Position numbers and translations under genes: made by a program
Notes under the pieces: model-generated
Seen by the model: only the letters and a program-made list of their open reading frames with translations
What the model was told of the DNA's origin: nothing
The model's database searches: none
Part shown: piece after piece, positions 44,412 to 53,274 of the stretch
How the letters are laid out: each line of letters starts with the position of its first letter
Position numbering within the stretch: the stretch's first letter is position 1
Assembly (NCBI RefSeq): GCF_039634365.2
Contig: NZ_CP155079.2
Coordinates: forward strand, 1,736,001 to 1,800,000
Origin: Mucilaginibacter sp. PAMB04168
GTDB lineage: Bacteria > Bacteroidota > Bacteroidia > Sphingobacteriales > Sphingobacteriaceae
Length of the DNA: 64,000 nt
Reading direction: 5' to 3'

Positions 44412-46853
44412 TTACTGTTTCTTTTTCAGTGTTAAGGTCGATTTAATTCGATTCGATTTTTCAGCAGCCGATTGCAAAAACAGCAACTCGTTCAACCTGC
44501 CATCTTTCCACGTTTGCAGCAAATCGGTATAATAAAAACTACCTGGATTGCCCGATTCGCCGCCTGGAAAAATTCCATATCCTTTTACCTGCGGACCAAG
44601 CTGTACCACCATACGCCATGATGGTCCGCTGCTGCCGGTTATCGCATTAACTACACCGCCCCAGCCGCCTGTTTCAAAAAGCCCCGATCCTAAGCCCTTC
44701 TGCCGGGTAAGGTGTTCTATTTCAACCGGCCGTACCTTACCCCATTGCCATGAGGGGCCTGGTTGTCCATGTTTGCTTGTCAGATCTTCTAAGGCCAGGG
44801 TAAAAGCCTTATTCACTATATCGGCACAGCTTTCGGTAACTGATGTGCTAACATCATCAAACCACTTGGCGTTAGGTTGTTTTAGCAGCAACTGTATAGT
44901 TTTATCGCGCGATGGCCATTTTAATGTGTTACCCGGCGTATCGAACTCATCTTTCCAGGTGAGGGTGTAAAAATTAGCCCACCAGTTATTAAAAATGCTG
45001 GCACCAATAGAGTTGGCATCAAACCGTAGATTCCACTGTTTTATATATTTAAGTGCTTCGTTTTGGTTGCCATCCAGCTCGGTTGGGTCAATATATTTCA
45101 ACAAGGCAGGTAGTATATCCCGGGCCGTAATGCTGTAAGTATCCATTTGCAGCAGGCGCATACTATCTACCGTTATTTTGTTCATAGCAGCCAGTCGGCT
45201 ATTAATGCGTGTTCCGCGCTGGTAGCCTGCAAACTGCCAGTTAATGTAATATGGATAAGTTGCATCGGTTGAAGACTGGTTGGCCGAACTTACAAAGCCC
45301 CGCGGCGGATTTTTAACGGTTGGATTATGTTCATTAGGTATCCAGCCCTGCCAGCTGTTGGCCGGGTCGGTGCCGTCTAAAATGTACTTGCCTTGTTCCT
45401 TAAACTTTAAGGGGAGTTTACCATTAGGCGTAATAGCTATATCATTGTCTGCACTGGCAAAAACAAAGTTTTGGGCCGGAGCCGCATAATAAGTAAGTGC
45501 ACGGCGGTAGTCGGCATAATTTTTTCCCCGGTTGAGCAGATAGAAGGCGTGCAACTCATCAGATTCATCATGCGCTACCCAGCGTAGCGCCGCACCAACC
45601 GGAACGTTACTAAACGATTTCTTAGTTTTTTGCAACGTATCTTCATACACAACAGGGCCAAAATGGGTGTAAACAACATTTTCTGTCACTGGCTGTTTGC
45701 CTTTAACCTTAATCACTTCCGTACGGCGTGTGGTTTTATTCCAGCGGTTGTTGTACCAATATTCGTTTTTAGCGGCATCTTTAAATTTAACCTGGTACCA
45801 GTCCAGCACATCGGCATCCACATTGGTTACGCCCCAGCTAATTTTTGAGTTGTAGCCTATAATGATGTTAGGTGCTCCCGGTAACGATACGCCATACACG
45901 TTTATACCCGGTGCAGATAACTGCATCTGGTACCATATGGATGGAAAGGTAAGATTTAGGTGTGGGTCGTTAGCTAGTAACGGGTAGCCGGTGGCGGTTT
46001 TGCTGCCCGATACTGCCCAGTTGTTGCTGCCAATTCCTTCCACACGTTCTTTAGGTTTACGGTTTTCCATTAACAGTGCCTTAAAACTTGCCGACGGTTT
46101 TGGAATAGTTAAAGGTTTAAAATTCCACCTGGTGCCTTTAGGAATAATAGGATCTTCCTGGAAATACTGATCCGGAAAAAGTTCTTGGGTAACAGCAGCA
46201 CCAAATTTATTTAGCGTATTGGTCATCTCCATATCGTCCGATCCGCCTGCCAGCGTTTCCGACATAATTTTTAGTAACAGGGCACAGTTTATGGGCTTCC
46301 ATTCTTCAGGTTCGTAATTCAGCAATTTAAACTCAACCGGGTAGTTACGTATAGTTAAGTTGCGGATGTATTGATTTATACCTGCAGTATAAGCCTCTAC
46401 TACCATTTTGGTTTGCGGATTCTTCATCATGCCCCGCAACGAGTTTTCGGCACCGTAAACCATTCCCATGCGGCGGTGGTAACGGTCTACCTCTAAAACA
46501 TCGGGCCCAATCACCTCGGCCAGCCTGCCCGCCGCCTGCCGGGTTTGAATATCCATTTGCCACAACCGGTCTGACGCCGTAACATAGCCTTGTGCGTAAT
46601 AAAGGTCATGCTCGTTCTTAGCAAATATGTGCGGAATACGGTTCTCGTCATACCGGATAATGACTTCGTCTTTCAAACCGGCTAAATGCAACTCTTCTTC
46701 TTTAATGATGTTCTTACTCTCGGCGTTTTGCCAAAAGCCGGTAGCCGGGTTTAAAAACTTACCTACAGGCGGCACCGGGCCAAATTTGGTTTGCAATGCC
46801 CATATAAGCGCCACAGTGAGCGTCAGCGAAAATAATGCTCGGATGTATTTCAT
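44412..46853 (-). CDS. Penicillin acylase family protein (Ntn hydrolase)
   Basis: Secreted or periplasmic N-terminal-nucleophile hydrolase of 813 residues made as a precursor. After an N-terminal hydrophobic anchor (ALFSLTLTVALIWAL) comes the small-subunit region, then the autocatalytic site G275-S276-N277-N278-W279, where Ser276 becomes the nucleophile of the large subunit. NDPHLNLTFPSIWYQ is also conserved. Family members cleave amides such as penicillins or N-acyl homoserine lactones; the real substrate here is unknown. The ATG at 46853 fits the hydrophobic start, rather than the frame opening at 46955. Confidence 0.9.
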   Translation of the reverse strand: MKYIRALFSLTLTVALIWALQTKFGPVPPVGKFLNPATGFWQNAESKNIIKEEELHLAGLKDEVIIRYDENRIPHIFAKNEHDLYYAQGYVTASDRLWQMDIQTRQAAGRLAEVIGPDVLEVDRYHRRMGMVYGAENSLRGMMKNPQTKMVVEAYTAGINQYIRNLTIRNYPVEFKLLNYEPEEWKPINCALLLKIMSETLAGGSDDMEMTNTLNKFGAAVTQELFPDQYFQEDPIIPKGTRWNFKPLTIPKPSASFKALLMENRKPKERVEGIGSNNWAVSGSKTATGYPLLANDPHLNLTFPSIWYQMQLSAPGINVYGVSLPGAPNIIIGYNSKISWGVTNVDADVLDWYQVKFKDAAKNEYWYNNRWNKTTRRTEVIKVKGKQPVTENVVYTHFGPVVYEDTLQKTKKSFSNVPVGAALRWVAHDESDELHAFYLLNRGKNYADYRRALTYYAAPAQNFVFASADNDIAITPNGKLPLKFKEQGKYILDGTDPANSWQGWIPNEHNPTVKNPPRGFVSSANQSSTDATYPYYINWQFAGYQRGTRINSRLAAMNKITVDSMRLLQMDTYSITARDILPALLKYIDPTELDGNQNEALKYIKQWNLRFDANSIGASIFNNWWANFYTLTWKDEFDTPGNTLKWPSRDKTIQLLLKQPNAKWFDDVSTSVTESCADIVNKAFTLALEDLTSKHGQPGPSWQWGKVRPVEIEHLTRQKGLGSGLFETGGWGGVVNAITGSSGPSWRMVVQLGPQVKGYGIFPGGESGNPGSFYYTDLLQTWKDGRLNELLFLQSAAEKSNRIKSTLTLKKKQ

Positions 46854-46996
46854 GAAAGGTTGAACAAGGGTGACAAAGCAGCTGAATGTGCCTGGCTTAT
46901 ACAATACAGAATGGGTGACTATTGTTTTATAGGCTTCCATATAGGCAATATACAAACCAAACCGGCAAAATGCTGTAATATTGCTAACATAATATT

Positions 46997-48715
46997 ATGT
47001 CAGCAACAGTACCTCATAAACTGGTTATTTACCAGCTGTTACCGCGGTTATTTGGTAATACCAACACTGCTAACAAGTTCTATGGCTCTGTAATCGAGAA
47101 CGGTTGCGGAAAGTTTAACGATATTACAGTTAAAGCCCTTACCCAGATCAGCTCCATGGGCTTTACTCATGTATGGTACACCGGCGTAATTGAACACGCC
47201 ACCATGACCGATTATTCCGCCTACGGCATCCGGCCCGATGATCCGGATGTAGTTAAGGGCCGTGCGGGTTCACCTTATGCTATTAAGGATTATTACGATG
47301 TGAACCCTGACCTGGCAGTGAACATACCTAACCGCATGGCCGAGTTTGAGGCGTTGGTAAACCGCACACATGAGCAGGGGCTGAAGGTAATTATTGATTT
47401 TGTACCAAACCACGTTGCCCGTACCTACCAATCTGATGTTAGGCCGGCTGGCGTGCGCGATTTTGGTGAGGATGATGATGTAACGCAGGCGTTTAGTGCA
47501 ACTAACGATTTTTATTACATACCCAGCCAACCTTTTACCGTACCAAAGGGCTACGAACCAGGCGGGGCGGACTTTAGCAGTCCGTTGAAGGATGGTTATT
47601 TTAATGAAAACCCGGCCAAAGGAACGGGCGATGATGTGTTTACAGCCAGCCCGTCTATCAACAACTGGTTTGAAACCATTAAGCTCAATTATGGCGTTGA
47701 CTACCGTAATGGCTACCACATGCACTTTGATCCAATACCGCCGGTTTGGGATAAAATGATGCATATCCTAAGCTTTTGGGCTAACAAAGGCATAGATGGT
47801 TTCAGGTGCGATATGGTAGAATATGTGCCCTCCGAGTTTTGGGCGTGGATTATTCCACAAATGAAAGAACGCTATCCGGAGCTGATTTTTATCGGAGAGG
47901 CTTACCAGACCGAACAGTACAGTAATTACCTGTTTAATGGTGGCTTTGATTATCTGTACGACAAGGTGGGACTGTATGATGCCGTAAAACGTTTAACACG
48001 CAACGAGCACGGTGCAAGTACCTGGGAAATTAATAAGGTGTGGAACCATGATTGCCGTGGCTTTGACCACCGCATGTTGCGCTTTATGGAAAACCACGAT
48101 GAGCAGCGTATAGCGTCTCCGTATTTTGCCGGTGATGCCTGGCTGGCCGTACCCGGCATGATTGTAACGGCTACCCTGGCCAATGGACCAGTAATGATTT
48201 ACTTTGGGCAGGAGGTAGGTGAGCCTGCCACTGAAGCCAGCGGGTTTAGCGGAGCCGACGGGCGCACTACAATATTTGATTACTGGGGTGTTACAGAGCA
48301 CCAAAAATGGTTAAATGGCGGTACTTTTGATGGTGGTCAGCTGTCGGCCAGTCAGCAGCAGTTGCGTAGCTTTTATAGTAAATTGCTTAACCTGTGTAAC
48401 ACGTGCCCGGCCATTTACGAAGGTAAGTTTTATGAACTGATGGTAGCCAATGAGCGTAACGCCGGGTTTAACCCCGGTGTTTACTTATACCTGCGCTATA
48501 CTACTGAGCAACGCATACTTGTTGCCATAAACTTTAACCGGCACAATAACCCTATAACCATCCAGTTACCGGATGATTTGCGGCAGCAATTGACAATAGG
48601 TAATGAAGGTATGTTTACCGACCTGTTAAGCGGTAACGCTTTCCATGTTGCAGATATAGCCGGTGGCTTAGCTGTTACACTGCCGGCCGCAGGTGGTGTT
48701 ATGCTGGAGTTTTAG
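46997..48715 (+). CDS. GH13 alpha-amylase/trehalose-synthase-like enzyme
   Basis: Alpha-glucan-acting enzyme of 572 residues. The (beta/alpha)8 catalytic motifs are DFVPNH (134-139), FRCDMVE with nucleophile Asp272, FIGEAY with acid/base Glu301, and FMENHDEQR with Asp368, the transition-state stabiliser. No signal peptide is seen, so it should act on intracellular glucans or maltose-like sugars. The beta-sandwich C-domain follows (about 490-572). It is divergent from the penicillin acylase gene, and no other glycogen genes lie nearby. Confidence 0.9.
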   Translation: MSATVPHKLVIYQLLPRLFGNTNTANKFYGSVIENGCGKFNDITVKALTQISSMGFTHVWYTGVIEHATMTDYSAYGIRPDDPDVVKGRAGSPYAIKDYYDVNPDLAVNIPNRMAEFEALVNRTHEQGLKVIIDFVPNHVARTYQSDVRPAGVRDFGEDDDVTQAFSATNDFYYIPSQPFTVPKGYEPGGADFSSPLKDGYFNENPAKGTGDDVFTASPSINNWFETIKLNYGVDYRNGYHMHFDPIPPVWDKMMHILSFWANKGIDGFRCDMVEYVPSEFWAWIIPQMKERYPELIFIGEAYQTEQYSNYLFNGGFDYLYDKVGLYDAVKRLTRNEHGASTWEINKVWNHDCRGFDHRMLRFMENHDEQRIASPYFAGDAWLAVPGMIVTATLANGPVMIYFGQEVGEPATEASGFSGADGRTTIFDYWGVTEHQKWLNGGTFDGGQLSASQQQLRSFYSKLLNLCNTCPAIYEGKFYELMVANERNAGFNPGVYLYLRYTTEQRILVAINFNRHNNPITIQLPDDLRQQLTIGNEGMFTDLLSGNAFHVADIAGGLAVTLPAAGGVMLEF

Positions 48716-48779
48716 CAGGGTAAAAAGGCTCAGATTCTGCAGATAAACTATCTTCATAACAACATAATCGGAATTCGAA

Positions 48780-48821
48780 CCAAAAAATAAACGCCACCCT
48801 AGGGTGGCATTTATTTTTTGG
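48780..48821. terminator. 42-bp palindromic bidirectional terminator between GH13 and sppA
   Basis: Core GCCACCCT / AGGGTGGC (48793-48808, contiguous) flanked by CCAAAAAATAAA (48780-48791) and TTTATTTTTTGG (48810-48821). Only one pair (48792/48809) mismatches, so both strands present a stem and T tract. Serves the convergent gene ends. Confidence 0.9.
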
Positions 48822-48830
48822 GTAAACCTC

Positions 48831-50606
48831 TTATTTAATTTCTGCTATAAAGGGTAAACGGGCTTGTGGTATGCGCATCATTTGCTTTACGCTTTTGAGT
48901 TGCTGGTAGTAAGTATAGTTGTCGCCCAGTTCAGCTTTCACCAAGTGTGCCTGTACGCGGCTTTGTACGTCACTGCCAAAGCTCTTAAACAAACTCTTTT
49001 GTTCAGGGTAGGGTACAACATTGTAATCTTTAATCTTAGCTTTTTTGGCGGCGCTAGCAATAGCGTCATTAATATTACCCAGCCGATCAACCAGGCCAAT
49101 TTTCAGGGCCTGTTCGCCGGTCCATACACGCCCCTGACCTATGCTGTTAATATAGGCCTGTGTTTTGTTGCGGCCTTTTGCAACAGCATTGGTAAAGTCA
49201 TCGTAACCGCGGTTTACCTGTGCTTGTAAAATGGCGCGCTCTTCGGGTGTAAGCGGCCTGCTCACATCTCCCAAATCCGAGTACTTGCCGGTTTTTACAC
49301 CATCAAAAGTAATACCCAGTTTGCCGTTAAAAAACTTTTGCATGTTAGGCAGTATAGCAAATATGCCTATAGAGCCGGTAACGGTATTGGGTTCGGCAAA
49401 AATAGAATCGGCTGCACAGGAGATATAGTAACCGCCAGATGCGGCATAATCGCCCATGGACACAATCACAGGTTTAACTTTTTTAGTCAAGCTCACCTCG
49501 CGCCAGATCACGTCTGATGCTAATGAACTGCCACCAGGCGAGTTAACGCGTAATACCACGGCTTTCACCTTGTCATCTAACCTTACTTTACGCAGCGTGG
49601 CCGAAATGCGGTCAGAGCCGATGGTGTTGTCATCGCCATTGCCGCCAGAAATTTCGCCCGACGCATAAATCATTGCAATCTGGTTATCCGGACCTTTATC
49701 ATCGTCGTCCTTATCCTTGCTGTCGGTGTTTTTAGCATACTCTTCTATGGCAACACTGTTCAGATCTTTTTTCAGTTCAATACTGGTGCGTTTTTTCAAT
49801 TCGTCCAGCACTTCATCTTTATACTTCAGGGCATCTACCAGTTTGTATTTTACGGCATCCTCAGGGTTGCGTACATTTAAATTGTAAGCAATGTTGTACA
49901 GGCTGTCCTTATTAAGCTTACGGCTGGTGCTCACACCGGTCAGGAACTGGTTGTATAACGATCCCAGGTAAGAAGTTACCTGCTGACGATTGGCATCGCT
50001 CATTTTTTCCAAAAAGTATGGTTCAACTGCACTTTTGTAGGTGCCTACCTTAATGATTTGCGCCTCAATACCTAATTTATCCAATGCGCCTTTAAAAAAG
50101 GTAACCTGCGAGCTCATGCCACCAAAATCAAAATAACCTTTAGGGTTAAGGTACACTTTATCGGCAACCGATGCCAAATAGTAAAAACCTTGGGTGTAGG
50201 TTTCAGAGTAAGCTACGATAAACTTTTTCGACTTCTTGAAATCAATCAGCGCATTGCGGATCTCCTCAGTTGTAGCCTGACCCGACAGCATATAGCTATC
50301 AGTTAAATAAATGCCTTTAATGTTGTCGTCTTTCTTGGCTTTTTTAATACTGGCCAAAATATCATTCAGGCCCACGCTTTTGTCGTCATCAAAACCTAAA
50401 AAATCAAGTCCGGCAAGCGGATTATTAGGCGTGCGTTCCGGAACGGCATTTTTTAAGGATATTGTAAGTATGGAATTGTCTTTAACATCTACATCCTTAT
50501 CACCACTGGCCGAAGCTACTATGCCAACTACTAAAATCAGCATAATAACACCTACTATAAACATACCAACTACAGTGGCGAGTACGAACTTGAAAAATTG
50601 TTTCAT
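48831..50606 (-). CDS. sppA: Signal peptide peptidase SppA, 67-kDa type
   Basis: Membrane-bound serine protease of 591 residues with duplicated ClpP-like halves, digesting cleaved signal peptides. One N-terminal helix (FVLATVVGMFIVGVIMLILV) anchors it. The catalytic Ser sits in GDYAASGGYYISCAAD (about 400) of the C-terminal half; the Lys is expected in the N-terminal half near GFYYLASVADKVYLNP, matching E. coli SppA Lys209. It is divergent from folK with 87 bp between. Its 3' end abuts the palindromic terminator. Confidence 0.94.
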   Translation of the reverse strand: MKQFFKFVLATVVGMFIVGVIMLILVVGIVASASGDKDVDVKDNSILTISLKNAVPERTPNNPLAGLDFLGFDDDKSVGLNDILASIKKAKKDDNIKGIYLTDSYMLSGQATTEEIRNALIDFKKSKKFIVAYSETYTQGFYYLASVADKVYLNPKGYFDFGGMSSQVTFFKGALDKLGIEAQIIKVGTYKSAVEPYFLEKMSDANRQQVTSYLGSLYNQFLTGVSTSRKLNKDSLYNIAYNLNVRNPEDAVKYKLVDALKYKDEVLDELKKRTSIELKKDLNSVAIEEYAKNTDSKDKDDDDKGPDNQIAMIYASGEISGGNGDDNTIGSDRISATLRKVRLDDKVKAVVLRVNSPGGSSLASDVIWREVSLTKKVKPVIVSMGDYAASGGYYISCAADSIFAEPNTVTGSIGIFAILPNMQKFFNGKLGITFDGVKTGKYSDLGDVSRPLTPEERAILQAQVNRGYDDFTNAVAKGRNKTQAYINSIGQGRVWTGEQALKIGLVDRLGNINDAIASAAKKAKIKDYNVVPYPEQKSLFKSFGSDVQSRVQAHLVKAELGDNYTYYQQLKSVKQMMRIPQARLPFIAEIK

Positions 50607-50693
50607 TAACTATTTTAAATGATTTATCTATGCAAACTTAATAATCGAATACAATATATGCTTTAGAGCACAACGTATATTATTTGTTACAAC

Positions 50694-51179
50694 ATGGTAA
50701 AGGTTTATTTGTTATTGGGCAGTAATTTAGGCAACCGGGAAAATTACTTAAAGCAAGCCGAAGGTTGCATTGAAACCGAAGCCGGCGCCGTTATACAATG
50801 CTCGGATATATTTGAAACGCAAAGTTGGGGAAAAACTGATGCGCCCGATTATTTAAACCAGGTCTTGTTGATTGAAACTACCCTGCCTCCGCAGGAATTA
50901 TTAGCCAGATTATTGAGTATTGAATTGACTTTGGGGCGAAAACGCGAAGAGAAGTGGGGCACACGTACCATTGATATTGATATTTTATTTTACGGAGATG
51001 AAATTATTAAGGAGCATAACCTGGTTATACCCCACCCCGAAATGCATAACCGCAGGTTTACGCTGGAACCGCTTGCCCAAATAGCGCCTGATCTAATTCA
51101 TCCAACACTACATCAAACCATAACCGAACTTAAAAATAACCTGAAAGATAAATTAGACGTAAAAAAAATATATTTTTGA
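50694..51179 (+). CDS. folK: 2-amino-4-hydroxy-6-hydroxymethyldihydropteridine diphosphokinase
   Basis: FolK (HPPK) transfers pyrophosphate from ATP to hydroxymethyldihydropterin in folate synthesis. The 161-residue chain has YLLLGSNLGNRENYL at the start, LLSIELTLGRKREEKWGTRTID (ATP and pterin contacts), DIDILFYGDE (magnesium Asp pair) and HPEMHNRRFTLEPL, all standard. The distance to the HPt gene is 20 bp, hence co-transcription is likely. Confidence 0.95.
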   Translation: MVKVYLLLGSNLGNRENYLKQAEGCIETEAGAVIQCSDIFETQSWGKTDAPDYLNQVLLIETTLPPQELLARLLSIELTLGRKREEKWGTRTIDIDILFYGDEIIKEHNLVIPHPEMHNRRFTLEPLAQIAPDLIHPTLHQTITELKNNLKDKLDVKKIYF

Positions 51180-51199
51180 AGTACAATTATTAGCCCCTT

Positions 51200-51577
51200 A
51201 TGTCCAACACCGACCCTAACGCAGATTTAGACTTATCTTTTTTGTACGAAATTGCTGATGGCAGCGATGAATTTATTGTAGAATCGATTGATATGTTTTT
51301 GCAGCAAACGCCGCAATTGGTGCAAGAGATAGGGGAGGGGATAGCATCGCAGAACTGGCAGGCAACTGGTGCAGCCGCACACAAATTGAAACCTAACCTG
51401 GGCTTTTTTGGTATGCTGAGTTTGCAAAGCATGATGCAGGAAATAGAAGTACTGGCCAAAGGTGGCGTACCCGATGTGGCTTTTATAAGCGACCGGTTTA
51501 ACACCGCCAAAGCGCTAATTGAAGCTAACCTGGTAAAGCTCGAGCAAATCAAAGCCGAGAAGGGAAGCGCTTCTTAA
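51200..51577 (+). CDS. Stand-alone HPt (histidine phosphotransfer) protein
   Basis: Protein of 125 residues forming one HPt four-helix bundle. The phospho-accepting site reads AAHKLKPNLGFFGM, with the His of the family motif H-x-L-K-x-x-x-x-x-x-G; the upstream helix carries EFIVESIDMFLQQTPQLVQEI. It would relay phosphate between a hybrid histidine kinase and a response regulator. Neither partner is in the window. It sits behind folK by 20 bp, a surprising neighbour for a signalling protein. Confidence 0.87.
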   Translation: MSNTDPNADLDLSFLYEIADGSDEFIVESIDMFLQQTPQLVQEIGEGIASQNWQATGAAAHKLKPNLGFFGMLSLQSMMQEIEVLAKGGVPDVAFISDRFNTAKALIEANLVKLEQIKAEKGSAS

Positions 51578-52071
51578 TTATCCTCAGTGAAGGGTTCTTC
51601 GACCGGTTATCATAAATCAGGTCATTTCAAGAGGTAGTGAGAGAGTTATTGGCTATCGCTTTAAAAAAGTAACTGGATTTCGTGCCTTGCTTGGTTCCTC
51701 AAGTCCATTCCTAGCGTATGCGAGAGGGCTTCACATTGCTTTAAAAAGATTTTAATTACAATCGCCATTTCGCCAGAGGGGTTGCCCTAGCCTGGAGGCC
51801 TTGCCCTGGGCTGTAAAAGAGATAGCAAGGCCTGATTTATTTACCCGTTTTACTTTTTGTATTCCTGCGGCGGCTACACCTTTTTTGCTTCTTTGGTGGA
51901 AGACAAAACAAGTAGCCACTAGGGCAATGAGCAGACGATGTGCGTTTGTAAGCACTGCTCAATAAGCGCCAAATCACAAGCTGTCATGATGATAAGCACA
52001 GGCGTACAGTGCTCCACAGCAATTGCTTCCTTTGTTACAATAACGGAAAAGAAATAATAATGATGCCTTTT
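51578..52071. other. Intergenic region with degenerate repeat and a minus-strand ORF
   Basis: About 490 bp without a convincing gene. A degenerate REP-like arm lies at 51620-51650. A 67-codon minus-strand frame (51752-51955) reads like a translated interspersed repeat (FHQRSKKGVAAAGIQKVKRV) rather than a protein. The region seems to be decayed sequence. Confidence 0.4.
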
Positions 52072-52323
52072 TTAGGCAGGGAAAACCTTGAATGTATAGC
52101 TTTCCATAATGAGGTTAGCTAACAGGTTTTTGCAGGCTTGTTCAGTTTTAGCTTGAGCAGCTGCTTCGTTTTCAGCTTCAATTTCTAAGCTGATGTGTTT
52201 GCCTATGCGTACATTCTGAATTTCGGCCAAACCCAGGTTTTTCATGCTGCCGGTTACGGCTTTACCTTGCGGGTCTAAGATTTCTTTTTTTGGCATTACA
52301 TCTATTTCGGCCTGAAACTTCAT
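52072..52323 (-). CDS. purS: Phosphoribosylformylglycinamidine synthase, PurS subunit
   Basis: Small accessory subunit of 83 residues that links PurL and PurQ in the FGAM synthase complex of the purine pathway. It begins MKFQAEIDVMPKKEILDPQG and has the family's short beta-alpha-beta architecture with GKAVTGSMKNLGL and VRIGKHISLEI. The ATG overlaps the pssA stop by four bases (ATGA), so it is translationally coupled to a phospholipid gene. PurL and PurQ are not in the window. Confidence 0.93.
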   Translation of the reverse strand: MKFQAEIDVMPKKEILDPQGKAVTGSMKNLGLAEIQNVRIGKHISLEIEAENEAAAQAKTEQACKNLLANLIMESYTFKVFPA

Positions 52324-53045
52324 TGCTTTACGAATTTGAGTTGTATGATAGATAGTGCGATATACATAACGATGATCGCAGGTACGGCGGCAAATTTAAA
52401 AAACAATATCAAAATTGCCGAAAAGAGCAGTAGTAAATAACGATAAAAATTACGCTGTACATCGCGGTTTTTAAACTTAAGCGACATGAGCGGCAGTTCG
52501 ATCACCAGCAGCATGCACATTATAATGACGAAAAACGCCAGGAAGAACGGGTTTAAAATGTAAGCGGTAAAAAAGGCGTAATGCTCTTTAATAATAAGCG
52601 GAAACGAACCAATTAAAATAGCATTAGCCGGCGTAGGCAGGCCTATAAAGCTTTCCAGCTGCCGTTCATCATTATTAAACTTAGCCAGTCTTAACGCCGA
52701 AAATACCGGGATAAGGAAGGCAATGAAATTTAAAATGGGGCTTACGCTTTCTATTTGAGGGGCTTGTAAAAACAGGCGGTACATGATAAAGGAAGGTAAG
52801 ACGCCGAAGCTTACCAAATCGGCCAACGAATCAAGATCCTTACCAATAACAGAAAACGACTGCAGAACGCGGGAAGCTAAACCATCAAAAAAATCAAAAA
52901 TGGCGGCTAAAAAAATGCAGTAAGCAGCAAATATCAGGTTATCCTGTAAAGTAACAAAAACAATTCCTACACAACCGCTAAACAGGTTTGCACAGGTAAT
53001 AGCGTTGGGTACATGCTTTTTAACGCGTCTCCTCATTTCGGCCAT
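52320..53045 (-). CDS. pssA: CDP-diacylglycerol--serine O-phosphatidyltransferase
   Basis: Membrane enzyme of 241 residues making phosphatidylserine, precursor of phosphatidylethanolamine. The CDP-alcohol phosphotransferase motif is DFFDGLASRVLQ... GKDLDSLADLVSFG, that is DGxxAxR-x8-GxxxDxxxD. Several hydrophobic helices span the membrane. An in-frame TTG starts the frame at 53057, but ATGs at 53045 and 53036 fit better; MRRRVKKHVPNAITC is the usual N-terminus. Coupled to purS through ATGA. Confidence 0.9.
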   Translation of the reverse strand: MAEMRRRVKKHVPNAITCANLFSGCVGIVFVTLQDNLIFAAYCIFLAAIFDFFDGLASRVLQSFSVIGKDLDSLADLVSFGVLPSFIMYRLFLQAPQIESVSPILNFIAFLIPVFSALRLAKFNNDERQLESFIGLPTPANAILIGSFPLIIKEHYAFFTAYILNPFFLAFFVIIMCMLLVIELPLMSLKFKNRDVQRNFYRYLLLLFSAILILFFKFAAVPAIIVMYIALSIIQLKFVKQ

Positions 53046-53085
53046 GAAGATAGCCAATTATTGTGAAGGATGGGTAAAGTTTATT

Positions 53086-53104
53086 GCAGTTTTAGGTAAA
53101 CTGC
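53086..53104. promoter_or_regulatory. Inverted repeat upstream of pssA-purS
   Basis: GCAGTTT-TAGGT-AAACTGC is a perfect 7-bp inverted repeat about 40 bp before the pssA start, with no T tail. It could be an operator. Confidence 0.3.
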
Positions 53105-53274
53105 AGCTGGTATTACCGAGATTGTGACCTGTAAATTGCTGCTTATGCCACTAGGTTGTTGCCTGTTGCATTATTAAAATTGGAGCTTTACTTTAATGAA
53201 TATTAGAATTTGTTAGGAGGGGTATTCCTCCTAGTTGTACTGTCTTGTGCCAACAAAACTTGTGAATGCTTTAA

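Noticed and set aside
46854..46955. 34-residue N-terminal extension of the penicillin acylase
   Set aside because: It precedes the hydrophobic signal anchor and has no family similarity.
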